From assembly GCA_947306025.1 (NCBI GenBank), contig CAMZFJ010000084.1:1-7185 (forward strand): a stretch of 7,185 nt of DNA, written 5' to 3'. This DNA is from an uncultured Fibrobacter sp. (lineage in GTDB: Bacteria; Fibrobacterota; Fibrobacteria; Fibrobacterales; Fibrobacteraceae). The notes beneath the pieces are model-generated. The model made no database searches, was not told the DNA's origin, and saw only the letters and a list, made by a program, of their open reading frames with translations. Positions within the stretch are counted from its first letter, which is position 1, and each line of letters opens with the position of its first letter. This document shows, piece after piece, positions 1 through 6,217 of this stretch. The translations under genes were made by a program, and so were the position numbers.

Positions 1-2
1 AC

Positions 3-992
3 CTGAACCGCACGGAATCCGGTCTTACGCTCGCCCAGTCCATCGGTATCGACGGTCACTTCGTGGTGGAACAGTCCGCACGTAGCTGGGGCAAGCTCTT
101 CATGAACTTCAACGGTACCGCTGGCGTATGGCGCAAGGACGCTATTTACGGCGGTGGCGGCTGGGAAGGCGATACGCTGACCGAAGACATGGACCTTTCT
201 TACCGCTCTCAGCTTGCCGGTTGGAAGATGAAGTTCGTGTTCGACGTGATTGTTCCGGCAGAACTCCCGAACGACATCAACGCCTTCAAGGCTCAGCAGT
301 TCCGTTGGGCAAAAGGCTCCATTCAGACGGCCATCAAGATTTTGCCGAAGGTTTTGCGCTCCAAGGTGCCGTTCCGCGTGAAGCTTGGCGCCATCCTCCA
401 CACAACGCACTACTCGATCCACCCCTGCATGTTGTTTACCGCCCTCTGCGCTTGGCCGTTGCTTGCATTCTTTGAACCGGTCGGACACCTCCCCACTTGG
501 GCATACTCCGTCGGATTCGCATTCATCTTTGCTGCAGCCATCGCGCCGTCTGTGCTTTACTTTGTCGCCCAGCGTTGCTCCGGCTACACCGGTTGGAAGG
601 TTCGCTTGCTCACGCTCCCCATCTTGATGGCACTTGGCGTTGGCATTGCCGTTAGCAACTCCCGCGCTGTATTCGCCGCAGTGCTTGGCACCAAGGGCAG
701 CTTTGTCCGCACCCCGAAGAGCGGTGGCGCAAAGAAGAAGGCCAAGAGCCACTACGCACAGAAGTTCCCGTGGATGGCACTCCTCGAGCTCCTCGTTGGC
801 GTCTACTGCATTTTCGGTTTGCTCGAATACATCAACGCCAGCAAGTACATCATTGGACCGTTCCTCGCGCTTTATGCAATTGGCTTCCTCTCGGTGAGCG
901 TGCTAAGCTTTATGCACTACATCAGCAACATCTTCGAGATCCGCAGAGCCCTCAAGCGCTCCGAATGCGTCGAAGAACAAGCGACAAACTAA
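3..992 (+). CDS. Family 2 glycosyltransferase, cellulose-synthase-like (C-terminal part, 5' truncated)
   Basis: The frame is open from base 3, so the true start lies left of the window; 329 residues are visible. Processive-type GT2 motifs are seen: FNGT at fragment residues 36-39, the TED catalytic-base motif at 60-62 (bases 180-188), and QQFRW, matching Q(Q/R)xRW, at 98-102 (bases 294-308). About five hydrophobic segments follow (roughly 136-157, 166-187, 201-228, 255-275, 282-306), with a basic cytosolic-type loop at 231-250 that starts KGSFVRTPK. This is the layout of membrane beta-glycan or mannan synthases of the CesA/CslA/CslC type, which transfer sugar from a nucleotide-sugar donor on the cytoplasmic side of the inner membrane. 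Sugar and acceptor cannot be told from the sequence. No PilZ domain follows the last membrane segment. Codon use (AAG, GGC, TTC, ATC) looks optimised, unlike the minus-strand operon. The family call is firm; the product is unknown. Confidence 0.9.
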   Translation: MNRTESGLTLAQSIGIDGHFVVEQSARSWGKLFMNFNGTAGVWRKDAIYGGGGWEGDTLTEDMDLSYRSQLAGWKMKFVFDVIVPAELPNDINAFKAQQFRWAKGSIQTAIKILPKVLRSKVPFRVKLGAILHTTHYSIHPCMLFTALCAWPLLAFFEPVGHLPTWAYSVGFAFIFAAAIAPSVLYFVAQRCSGYTGWKVRLLTLPILMALGVGIAVSNSRAVFAAVLGTKGSFVRTPKSGGAKKKAKSHYAQKFPWMALLELLVGVYCIFGLLEYINASKYIIGPFLALYAIGFLSVSVLSFMHYISNIFEIRRALKRSECVEEQATN

Positions 993-1019
993 GTGATGTA
1001 GGTCACACAAACTATCAAA

Positions 1020-1048
1020 GAGCCCCCGCAAAAGCGGGGCTTTTTTTT
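1020..1048 (+). terminator. Rho-independent terminator of the glycosyltransferase
   Basis: A GC-rich hairpin (AGCCCCCGC, loop AAAA, GCGGGGCT, with one bulged C) is followed directly by a run of eight T. It lies 28 bases after the stop codon of the glycosyltransferase. Read on the other strand it has only a poor U-tract, so it mainly ends the plus-strand transcript. Confidence 0.93.
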
Positions 1049-1077
1049 CGCAGCCAACAGGACGCGCAACTCTCGTC

Positions 1078-1098
1078 ACCCTCAATCTAGTCGAGGGT
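1078..1098 (-). terminator. Inverted repeat just downstream of the pseudopilin operon (weak terminator candidate)
   Basis: ACCCTC at 1078-1083 pairs perfectly with GAGGGT at 1093-1098 around a 9-base loop. It starts ten bases past the stop of the last minus-strand gene. No U-tract follows on the minus strand, so it is either a factor-assisted terminator or a 3'-end stabilising hairpin. The strong hairpin at 1020-1048 lies just beyond and may act as backup between the convergent transcripts. Confidence 0.35.
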
Positions 1099-1108
1099 CT
1101 ATAAAGAA

Positions 1109-1372
1109 TTAAAAGCGTAGGGAAAAATCATTCCGAAACGCCCCAAAGCCCGCAGAATCGCAAGGCAGGAGGCCGCGCACAAAGCGCGTGCGGCAGCGCA
1201 GTTCATTGGCGCTCTCGGTCGCAAAGCGAACGTAATTGCCCGAAGTTTCAGCCATTCCGTAGCAAAACACCGCATAAACGTTGAGAGAAACCGCAATGAG
1301 GATTGCCGCAACGGTAAGCGCAACGAGCATTTCTAGAAGCGTAAAGCCTCGCATTTGACGAAAACTATTCAT
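1109..1372 (-). CDS. Short minor pseudopilin (GspH/GspJ-like)
   Basis: This is an 87-residue protein, MNSFRQMRG|FTLLEM..., with a textbook type III (prepilin) signal: short basic leader, G9|F10 cleavage site, Glu at mature position 5 (E14), and a hydrophobic helix at about 10-34. After cleavage by prepilin peptidase it would sit in the inner membrane and assemble into a pseudopilus. ATG 1372 is chosen because SD-like GAGGTG overlaps the TGA stop of the upstream gene, with 7 bases between stop and start; the longer frame to 1417 would overlap that gene and puts an implausible leader before the cleavage site. The globular part is only about 50 residues, far shorter than typical GspH or GspJ, and has two cysteines that could form a disulfide. 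It is the last gene of the operon. H versus J cannot be decided, and 3' truncation is possible. Confidence 0.82.
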   Translation of the reverse strand: MNSFRQMRGFTLLEMLVALTVAAILIAVSLNVYAVFCYGMAETSGNYVRFATESANELRCRTRFVRGLLPCDSAGFGAFRNDFSLRF

Positions 1373-1379
1373 CGGCACC

Positions 1380-1748
1380 TCACCTACACCGCACCAAACG
1401 TTTAAGCGCCAAGCCATCTCGTTCCACGACCGCCCACGCCAAATGCTTATTTCCGGGAATCCGTTTCAGCAAAACCGGTGCCGAAATTTGCAAAAGCGCC
1501 GTAGAATCGGAGCACGACGGGCGCTCCGCAATCAGCGACTCCATTGCCGAAAGTACCTTTTCGAACCGTTCCAAACGAAGCCGCTCCTCCGCCACTTCGC
1601 GATTGAAAAAGCCCCAAGCGCCAAGAAGCGCAGTTGTTCCGATAAGGAAAACCGCTAACGCCACGCAGACTTCGGGCAAAGTAAAACCTTTCGACAACGC
1701 ACTGGATTCCTCGTGGATAAGCCACTCGGAATGACGGAATCGTATCAT
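1380..1748 (-). CDS. GspI-like minor pseudopilin
   Basis: The protein has 122 residues, close to the usual GspI length. A 21-residue leader ends in SKG|FTLPEV: cleavage is predicted after G21, Glu at mature position 5 is present (E26), and a hydrophobic N-terminal helix covers about 22-44. A charged amphipathic stretch follows (EVAEERLRLERFEKVLSAMESLIAERP), and the C-terminal strand WAVVERDGLALKRLVRCR resembles the end of GspI. In type II secretion, GspI nucleates the pseudopilus tip with GspJ and GspK. Start ATG 1748 is chosen because AGGAG (bases 1755-1759) lies 6 bases upstream and the ATG overlaps the previous gene's TGA as ATGA, which suggests translational coupling. The longer frame from 1790 would add an unlikely leader. 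The neighbouring K-like and H/J-like pseudopilins support the I role. Confidence 0.85.
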   Translation of the reverse strand: MIRFRHSEWLIHEESSALSKGFTLPEVCVALAVFLIGTTALLGAWGFFNREVAEERLRLERFEKVLSAMESLIAERPSCSDSTALLQISAPVLLKRIPGNKHLAWAVVERDGLALKRLVRCR

Positions 1749-2797
1749 AAACGTCTCCTGAAAAACACAACCGGCCGAGATTCCATGCAAAACGGCAAAA
1801 GCGCTTTTGCCGAATCAAGAAGCACCGCAGATGAATCTCGGTCCACAATACCAGACGGCGCAAGCGCAGCACCTTCAAACACAGCCTTTTCGAGCAGCGC
1901 TAGGCGATTCCCGCGATAGCCAATAGCTACAGCAACACTCGGGAATTTCATTTTCGCATGATCCGAAATTTCCACGTTCTGTTTCGACAAAAGAAGCCCC
2001 GCAAGCGAGACATCGCCCGAAACAGTCACGCCGGCAAGCCCAAAGATTTCAACGAAGTCCGCATTCACATTCTGTTGCAACATAACCGTTCCAGTCGCGT
2101 AAATCCGAAGCGTATCGAAGTGAACGTTCCCGCGAATTTTGACATCGCCCTCGACGTTAGCCATAAACGAGCGCAACGAAACACGGCCACCGTAATCGCC
2201 AAAGGCGCCCGCACCGCCAAGGTCCAGCGTCAAATCGCCAGAACTCACGTTCAACGCCACCGAAGATGCGTGCCCCATCAAATTTGAATCGAGCGTGAAA
2301 AATCGGCGGTTCCCCGAAAGCGACTTGAGGCCATCCGATTGCAAAATGCGCTTTTTCAAATTTTGCTCCAACGCGATTGCACAACGCGTCCATTCCGATG
2401 TGGCAAAGCGCCCGAATTCATTGCCTAAAAGAAATTGGAATTTTTGTACACCTCGCTCAAATTGCCGCGCATTCTCCCGATTCGTTAGCACGCTTGCCCG
2501 CCATTCCGTCCACGGCCCAAGCACGCGAGACTGAATCGGCGGAAGTTCCGCAAAATAGCCATCCGGAAAGCCCTCCAGCTTTGCAATCACCGCCGATTCC
2601 GCCAAATACATCTCTTGCGTTTCGTTTGCTATAAGCGAAACCGTCCGGCGTAGCGGCCCCGGCAAGCGGAGCATCGATGTCATCAAAATCGAAAGCACAA
2701 GCAACACGCCAAGCACCAGCGGCAAAGCGCTACCGCGCGCCAACATGCAAAACGTTTGGCGCCGCCATTGACGAGACATTTGGCGATTCAATTTCAT
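1745..2797 (-). CDS. GspK/PilX-like pseudopilin with beta-helix-like C-terminal domain
   Basis: The protein has 350 residues. Its N terminus carries a basic leader and a prepilin-type segment ARG|SALPLVLGVLLVLSI (cleavage after G22). It lacks Glu at mature position 5, as is characteristic of GspK and some PilX-type proteins. YLAESAVIAKLEG at 64-76 matches the post-helix region of that family. Residues about 180-290 form a run of short strands alternating hydrophobic residues with G/D/N turns (for example GDVKIRGNVHF, GDVSLAGLLL), as in bactofilin or polymer-forming beta-helices; no GspK-type large insert is recognisable. Start ATG 2797 follows a perfect AAGGAGGT; the longer frame to 2845 and the internal ATG 2746 lack such a site. 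It overlaps the upstream gene by 68 bases and the downstream gene by 4. The likely role is tip or assembly-initiating pseudopilin in the inner membrane and periplasm. Pseudopilin identity is good; the assignment of the C-terminal half is inference. Confidence 0.8.
   Translation of the reverse strand: MKLNRQMSRQWRRQTFCMLARGSALPLVLGVLLVLSILMTSMLRLPGPLRRTVSLIANETQEMYLAESAVIAKLEGFPDGYFAELPPIQSRVLGPWTEWRASVLTNRENARQFERGVQKFQFLLGNEFGRFATSEWTRCAIALEQNLKKRILQSDGLKSLSGNRRFFTLDSNLMGHASSVALNVSSGDLTLDLGGAGAFGDYGGRVSLRSFMANVEGDVKIRGNVHFDTLRIYATGTVMLQQNVNADFVEIFGLAGVTVSGDVSLAGLLLSKQNVEISDHAKMKFPSVAVAIGYRGNRLALLEKAVFEGAALAPSGIVDRDSSAVLLDSAKALLPFCMESRPVVFFRRRL
1755..1759 (-). promoter_or_regulatory. Ribosome binding site of the GspI-like gene
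   Basis: AGGAG on the minus strand, 6 bases before ATG 1748, lies within the last codons of the GspK-like gene. With the ATGA stop/start overlap it points to coupled translation of the two pseudopilins. Confidence 0.8.
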
Positions 2798-4034
2798 AGC
2801 GCACCTCCTTACGACCACAACGCAACACAATTTCATTCCGACCAATTTCCTTCACGCGGTATTTCAAAAGCGAATCTCCGACCGAAAGCGTTTTCGTTTC
2901 GCCCGCCGCCGTTTTCATAAGCGCAACGCGCCCACCGACAATTCCAAGCAATTTGCAATCCAACGAATCGCAAGTCCACCGAGAGCGCCGCATTCCAAAC
3001 GAGCCTTCCGCAGAACCATCGCGCCCTTGCGTCCATTTTGCAGGGAGCAAATCGCGATGGCCTTCCGCCCACGCGAGCTTTTCTAAATCGCGCTCCGCAG
3101 GCAATGACAATTCAACAGGCGCCACTTCTTTTGCAGGAACAGCATCACCACACAGTTCACGCACATTCCGCATCACCCAAGAATCATCCGAGAAAAGCGC
3201 AAACGACAAACCCAAAGTCAAAAGCATCAAAGCGCACACAGTCCACCTTCGTTTTTCACAAGGCTTCATCGATTCGGATTCATACAAATCAAGGTCGCGC
3301 CAAAACGAATCTTTCGCACCGATCTGGAACAAAGTTTCCATATCGGAAACATTATCGCCACAGAAACAAGCTTTGCCGAAAGCCCCTGCACTCGCAAACA
3401 TTTCATCCGCTTTCAGGAACTCTTTAAACCGCTGCACCCGTTCTGCAATCCGTTCATCAAAACAATCGCCATACCCCAATTCTTCTGACCAATGGCATAA
3501 CCGGCCTTTCATAAAAACAAGGATATACAAGATATTTTTCCAAAGCGCGACGAGCAATAAATTACCATCGTCCGCAACATTTTCCTCTACATCAGATTCA
3601 ACGGCCAAACTTTCCGCGGCCCTCTCATTTTCGCTACAGTTCGCATGAATGTCCGTAACAATTCCATTCCGCTGCTCTCCACGTAGAACTTTATCCGCAA
3701 CAGCATAAAATGCAATTTGTTGCGGCAAGCAACGGTCAAACTTTTTACGACAAGACGCAAGCGATTCATTAGCCATCGCCACAAGAAAACGATGCTTGCG
3801 GCCATCGGAGGCATTAAACGAAACAAGCGGCCAAAAAAATACTCGACCCGCGCGCAAGCCCGTATCAAAAGTCTCGCGGGATTCATCTTCGCGAACTCCG
3901 AACACGTTTCCAAAATCTTCATCGAATCGCTTTCGCAATTCCGTCTCCGTAAGAGTCCCATCAAACGATGTCGTCACCTCCCACGTCATCATCCGCGACG
4001 AAACTGCGGCAACTTTTTTATGCAACAAAAACAT
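2730..4034 (-). CDS. Inner-membrane assembly protein, GspL/PilM-like plus GspC/PilP-like
   Basis: The protein has 434 residues and one transmembrane segment at about 264-281 (WTVCALMLLTLGLSFALF). The roughly 260 cytoplasmic residues before it lack a clear motif, but two stretches fit the actin-like fold of GspL/PilM: RFLVAMANESLASCRKKF (82-99), and NLLLVALWKNILYILVFMKG (158-177) followed by a long helix. The periplasmic C-terminal part at about 359-415 (LLGIVGGRVALM..., SVGDSLLKYRVKEIGRNEIVL) has the strand pattern and the G-D-x-L...Y-x-V-x-x-I of the GspC homology region or PilP, which contacts the secretin N0 domain. This fits its place right after the secretin. C355 and C360 flank the first strand and may form a disulfide. 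The chosen start 4034 has GAGG 4 bases upstream; ATG 3992 is the alternative. A gap of 72 bases separates it from the secretin stop. The C-terminal call is moderate and the N-terminal call tentative. Confidence 0.7.
   Translation of the reverse strand: MFLLHKKVAAVSSRMMTWEVTTSFDGTLTETELRKRFDEDFGNVFGVREDESRETFDTGLRAGRVFFWPLVSFNASDGRKHRFLVAMANESLASCRKKFDRCLPQQIAFYAVADKVLRGEQRNGIVTDIHANCSENERAAESLAVESDVEENVADDGNLLLVALWKNILYILVFMKGRLCHWSEELGYGDCFDERIAERVQRFKEFLKADEMFASAGAFGKACFCGDNVSDMETLFQIGAKDSFWRDLDLYESESMKPCEKRRWTVCALMLLTLGLSFALFSDDSWVMRNVRELCGDAVPAKEVAPVELSLPAERDLEKLAWAEGHRDLLPAKWTQGRDGSAEGSFGMRRSRWTCDSLDCKLLGIVGGRVALMKTAAGETKTLSVGDSLLKYRVKEIGRNEIVLRCGRKEVRYEIESPNVSSMAAPNVLHVGAR
2803..2810 (-). 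promoter_or_regulatory. Ribosome binding site of the GspK-like gene
   Basis: On the minus strand AAGGAGGT, a perfect anti-Shine-Dalgarno match, stands 5 bases before ATG 2797. It lies inside the coding sequence of the upstream GspL/C-like gene and decides the start over the longer frame from 2845. It also makes the 68-base gene overlap credible. Confidence 0.88.
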
Positions 4035-4106
4035 CTTACCTCACATTAGATTCTTCGACTAGCACTTAATAAATTCACTACGCTTCGAGGAAGACATTTC
4101 AAGGAC

Positions 4107-5903
4107 CTACTTTTCTACTGTTGGCGTTATGAATATCGCGAGTTCGCTTTCGTCCTCTTCTTCGGACGTGTAACTGAACAGATGCCCGAGTACAGGGATA
4201 CTCCCCAAGAACGGCACCGCCTGCCGCACCTCCGTTTTGCTTTTGCGAATGAGCCCGCCCAAGCAAAGCGTCTCGCCATCGCGCAACACGACTGTTGTCT
4301 TCATGTTGCGCGAGCTGATATCACGCGGGCCATCGCCGCTGCTCCTGCCCGCCGTCTTGATTTCAGGCGCCACAGAAAGCGTAATCAATCCATCTTGCGT
4401 CATCGTAGGCGTAAGCTCTAGCGAAATGCCATCGTTAAAAGAGCGGTAATCTGTAATCGGGTAGCCATCGGCAGAAACCTGACTCACAAGGTAATAGACT
4501 GTATTCGTCACGTTCAGTTCCGCCTTGTTGCCATTGAGCGTTGTGATGCGCGGGCGCGCAAGAACTTTCGCTTCATTATTTTCTTCCATCGACGAAAGTT
4601 CTAGTTCGAACCGATCCGGCAAAATTCCAATTTTGCCGAACGCGCCCGACTTCGAAATATCCTTCCCCAAGAAATCAAAGAATCCTCGCACCTGGATATC
4701 GCGCTCCCCCACATTCCGCGTAGCGCCACTCCGCACACCCATCGCAAAACCGCGCCCCTTGCGAAATTCCACAATCACACACGCCAACGTCACCTGCATT
4801 TGCGGCACATCAATCATCTTCAAAAATTCTTCAGCCCGCTCAATCGCACGTAACGATCCGCCCAGCACAAGCGCATTCTGCTCCCGATATTCCGAAACAT
4901 TAATACTAGCCCCCTTCATAAATTTTGTAAGTTGCGCCATCGCTTTTTCCGGCGACACATGTTTTAACGGATAAACTCGCGTATCGGCAAGCGCCTTAGA
5001 AGCCCCTTCTTCCGAAACCAATAGCGACGAAGAATCCAAGCGGAACGTGAACGCGCTCCCGCGAAAAAGCGATGATAAAAGTTCCGGCAGCAAGACATCC
5101 TTAAAAGACATTTGCACCTTCTCGTTCAAATCGCCATACACGGCAAAATTGAGCCCGGCCTCATCAGCAATGGCCTTGAGCGCGGCCTTCAACGGAACCG
5201 ATTGCAAATCCACCGAATAAAGGTCACCCACACGCTCCACCGAGATTTCAGAACCATCGCGCCCCCCACCCGGCGCATCATTTTCCATAGCACTCCCAGC
5301 AACATTCCCCGCCCCAGAACCATTCCGCGACGCGCCCGACCTTTTCCGCAAAACGCGCAAGCACCCTCGCTCGCCGCGCACCTTGAACCCATTCGATTCC
5401 ATCAACGCGCGGAACGCTATTTCCGGCGCCATCTTTGTTAAGTTTCCCGAAACAATACCATCCACATCGTAATCCGCCAACACGTTCACGCCCGTATTCA
5501 AGCCAAATTCTCGAACAAACTCGCGCACATTCATATTCTTGACATCAAGCACCACGCCAGAATCCGTAAGCGCAATCGTCCCGCCCGGCACTCGCGCCCG
5601 CCGAATATGGTAAACGCGCCCCACTTGCACCACATCGAGCCCGTTCGCCGCACACAGCGCCGTAAGCCCTTCAAAAAGGCTCAAGCCCTCCAGATGAAAC
5701 GTCACGCGGACATCGCCAACACCATCCGTCAAAATCGACGTGCCATATGCAAGCGAAAGCGTCCGCGCCACCTCCGCCATCGGAACATCGTTAAAATCAA
5801 GCGTCACCGAACTCGGCGTTGATTTTTCCGAAGAACGCAAAACCGGCGTTGCACCGGCATACAAAAACAATGTCAGGAAAATTCCCAGAATCCTCAGAAG
5901 CAT
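4107..5903 (-). CDS. Outer-membrane secretin (GspD/PilQ family)
   Basis: The protein has 598 residues. A signal peptide is predicted at 1-18 (hydrophobic LLRILGIFLTLFLYAGA, cleavage near AGA|TP). Three successive STN/N0-like alpha-beta modules appear at about 33-102, 118-186 and 229-297, each opening with a strand and an xVPMxEVxRxLS-like helix. A Gly/Ser/Asn linker (190-220) separates modules two and three. An N1/NolW-type module follows at 309-365 (YPLKHVSPEKAMAQL, ALVLGGS). The secretin barrel domain spans 370-598, with ARPRITTLNGNKAEL (449-463), GISLELTPTM (492-501) and the signature region VVLRDGETLCLGGLIRK...VPFLGSIPVLGHLF. It forms the multimeric outer-membrane gate for a type II secretion or type IV pilus machine. 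No AMIN domain and no lipobox are visible. AGGAG (5910-5914) lies 6 bases before the start. It is the first gene of the operon, and the following GspC-like gene supplies the expected N0 partner. Confidence 0.94.
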   Translation of the reverse strand: MLLRILGIFLTLFLYAGATPVLRSSEKSTPSSVTLDFNDVPMAEVARTLSLAYGTSILTDGVGDVRVTFHLEGLSLFEGLTALCAANGLDVVQVGRVYHIRRARVPGGTIALTDSGVVLDVKNMNVREFVREFGLNTGVNVLADYDVDGIVSGNLTKMAPEIAFRALMESNGFKVRGERGCLRVLRKRSGASRNGSGAGNVAGSAMENDAPGGGRDGSEISVERVGDLYSVDLQSVPLKAALKAIADEAGLNFAVYGDLNEKVQMSFKDVLLPELLSSLFRGSAFTFRLDSSSLLVSEEGASKALADTRVYPLKHVSPEKAMAQLTKFMKGASINVSEYREQNALVLGGSLRAIERAEEFLKMIDVPQMQVTLACVIVEFRKGRGFAMGVRSGATRNVGERDIQVRGFFDFLGKDISKSGAFGKIGILPDRFELELSSMEENNEAKVLARPRITTLNGNKAELNVTNTVYYLVSQVSADGYPITDYRSFNDGISLELTPTMTQDGLITLSVAPEIKTAGRSSGDGPRDISSRNMKTTVVLRDGETLCLGGLIRKSKTEVRQAVPFLGSIPVLGHLFSYTSEEEDESELAIFITPTVEK

Positions 5904-6040
5904 ACGCTTCTCCTAAAATGCGCATGCCCGCGTTTCACCAGCCTGTGAATAATTGCGGCCCCTGCCCGGGATAAAATTAAAGGATTAAAGGAACGATATA
6001 ATTAACAGTGATTTAAAGATATAAAAATTTATGGCTAAGG
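5904..6040. other. Leader and AT-rich promoter-candidate region of the secretin operon
   Basis: Only the AGGAG ribosome binding site at 5910-5914 is certain here. Bases 5970-6032 are strongly AT-rich, with several TATA- and TTTAAT-like words in both orientations, and probably hold the minus-strand operon promoter. I could not find a -35/-10 pair with good spacing, so no exact box is claimed. A GC-rich block (5956-5970) separates the AT-rich part from the start codon. Confidence 0.4.
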
Positions 6041-6145
6041 AGTAGATAGTAATTAGTAGACAGTAGGCAGTAGGAAGTAGGAAGTAGACAGTGGTTAGTG
6101 ATTGGTGGTTGGTAAACAGTGGTTAGGTAGTATGAGGTATGAGGT
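6041..6145. repeat. Degenerate heptanucleotide tandem repeat, about 15 units
   Basis: The stretch divides without gaps into 7-base units: agtagat, agtaatt, agtagac, agtaggc, agtagga, agtagga, agtagac, agtggtt, agtgatt, ggtggtt, ggtaaac, agtggtt, aggtagt, atgaggt, atgaggt. The motif drifts from AGTAGRN through RGTGGTT to ATGAGGT, with the period kept throughout. It is non-coding and resembles in style the short tandemly repeated sequences known from cyanobacteria. It lies between the divergent secretin operon and the plus-strand repeat gene. Confidence 0.88.
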
Positions 6146-6204
6146 CGGGGCGATGCCCCTTTGAGGTGTGAGGTCGCCCGCTACAGCGGGCTTTGAGGTA
6201 TGAG
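6131..6204. repeat. Two hairpin modules in identical flanks, continuing the heptamer array
   Basis: Hairpin 1 is GGGGC-GAT-GCCCC (6147-6159) and hairpin 2 is GCCCGC-TACA-GCGGGC (6176-6191). Each is preceded by GAGGTRTGAGGTC or its GTG variant and followed by TTTGAGGT, so the flanks repeat with a 29-base step while the palindromes differ in sequence, stem and loop. No U-tract follows, so these are not simple terminators. The flanks are themselves ATGAGGT-type heptamers. Confidence 0.8.
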
Positions 6205-6217
6205 AGCTCAGAGAGCG

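Noticed and set aside
992..1007. CRP/FNR-like dyad AGTGA-N6-TCACA overlapping the stop codon of the glycosyltransferase
   Set aside because: It lies between a stop codon and a terminator with no promoter or gene start nearby, so regulation of anything is unlikely; probably chance.
1447..1878. 143-codon minus-strand frame between the K-like and I-like genes
   Set aside because: Out-of-frame shadow of two genes that are joined by an ATGA overlap and carry prepilin motifs.
2953..3648. 231-codon plus-strand open frame opposite the inner-membrane assembly gene
   Set aside because: It is antisense to a gene with recognisable membrane and HR-like regions, has low-complexity S/R/P composition, and is explained by codon bias.
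5923..5946. GG-N10-GC spacing on the minus strand just before the secretin (TGGTGAAACGCGGGC)
   Set aside because: Only the GG and GC core match sigma-54; the rest does not, and it is too close to the start codon.
6041..6204. CRISPR array
   Set aside because: The units are 7 bases, degenerate and contiguous, and the hairpin cassette has only two copies; there are no 20-40-base spacers between constant repeats and no cas genes.
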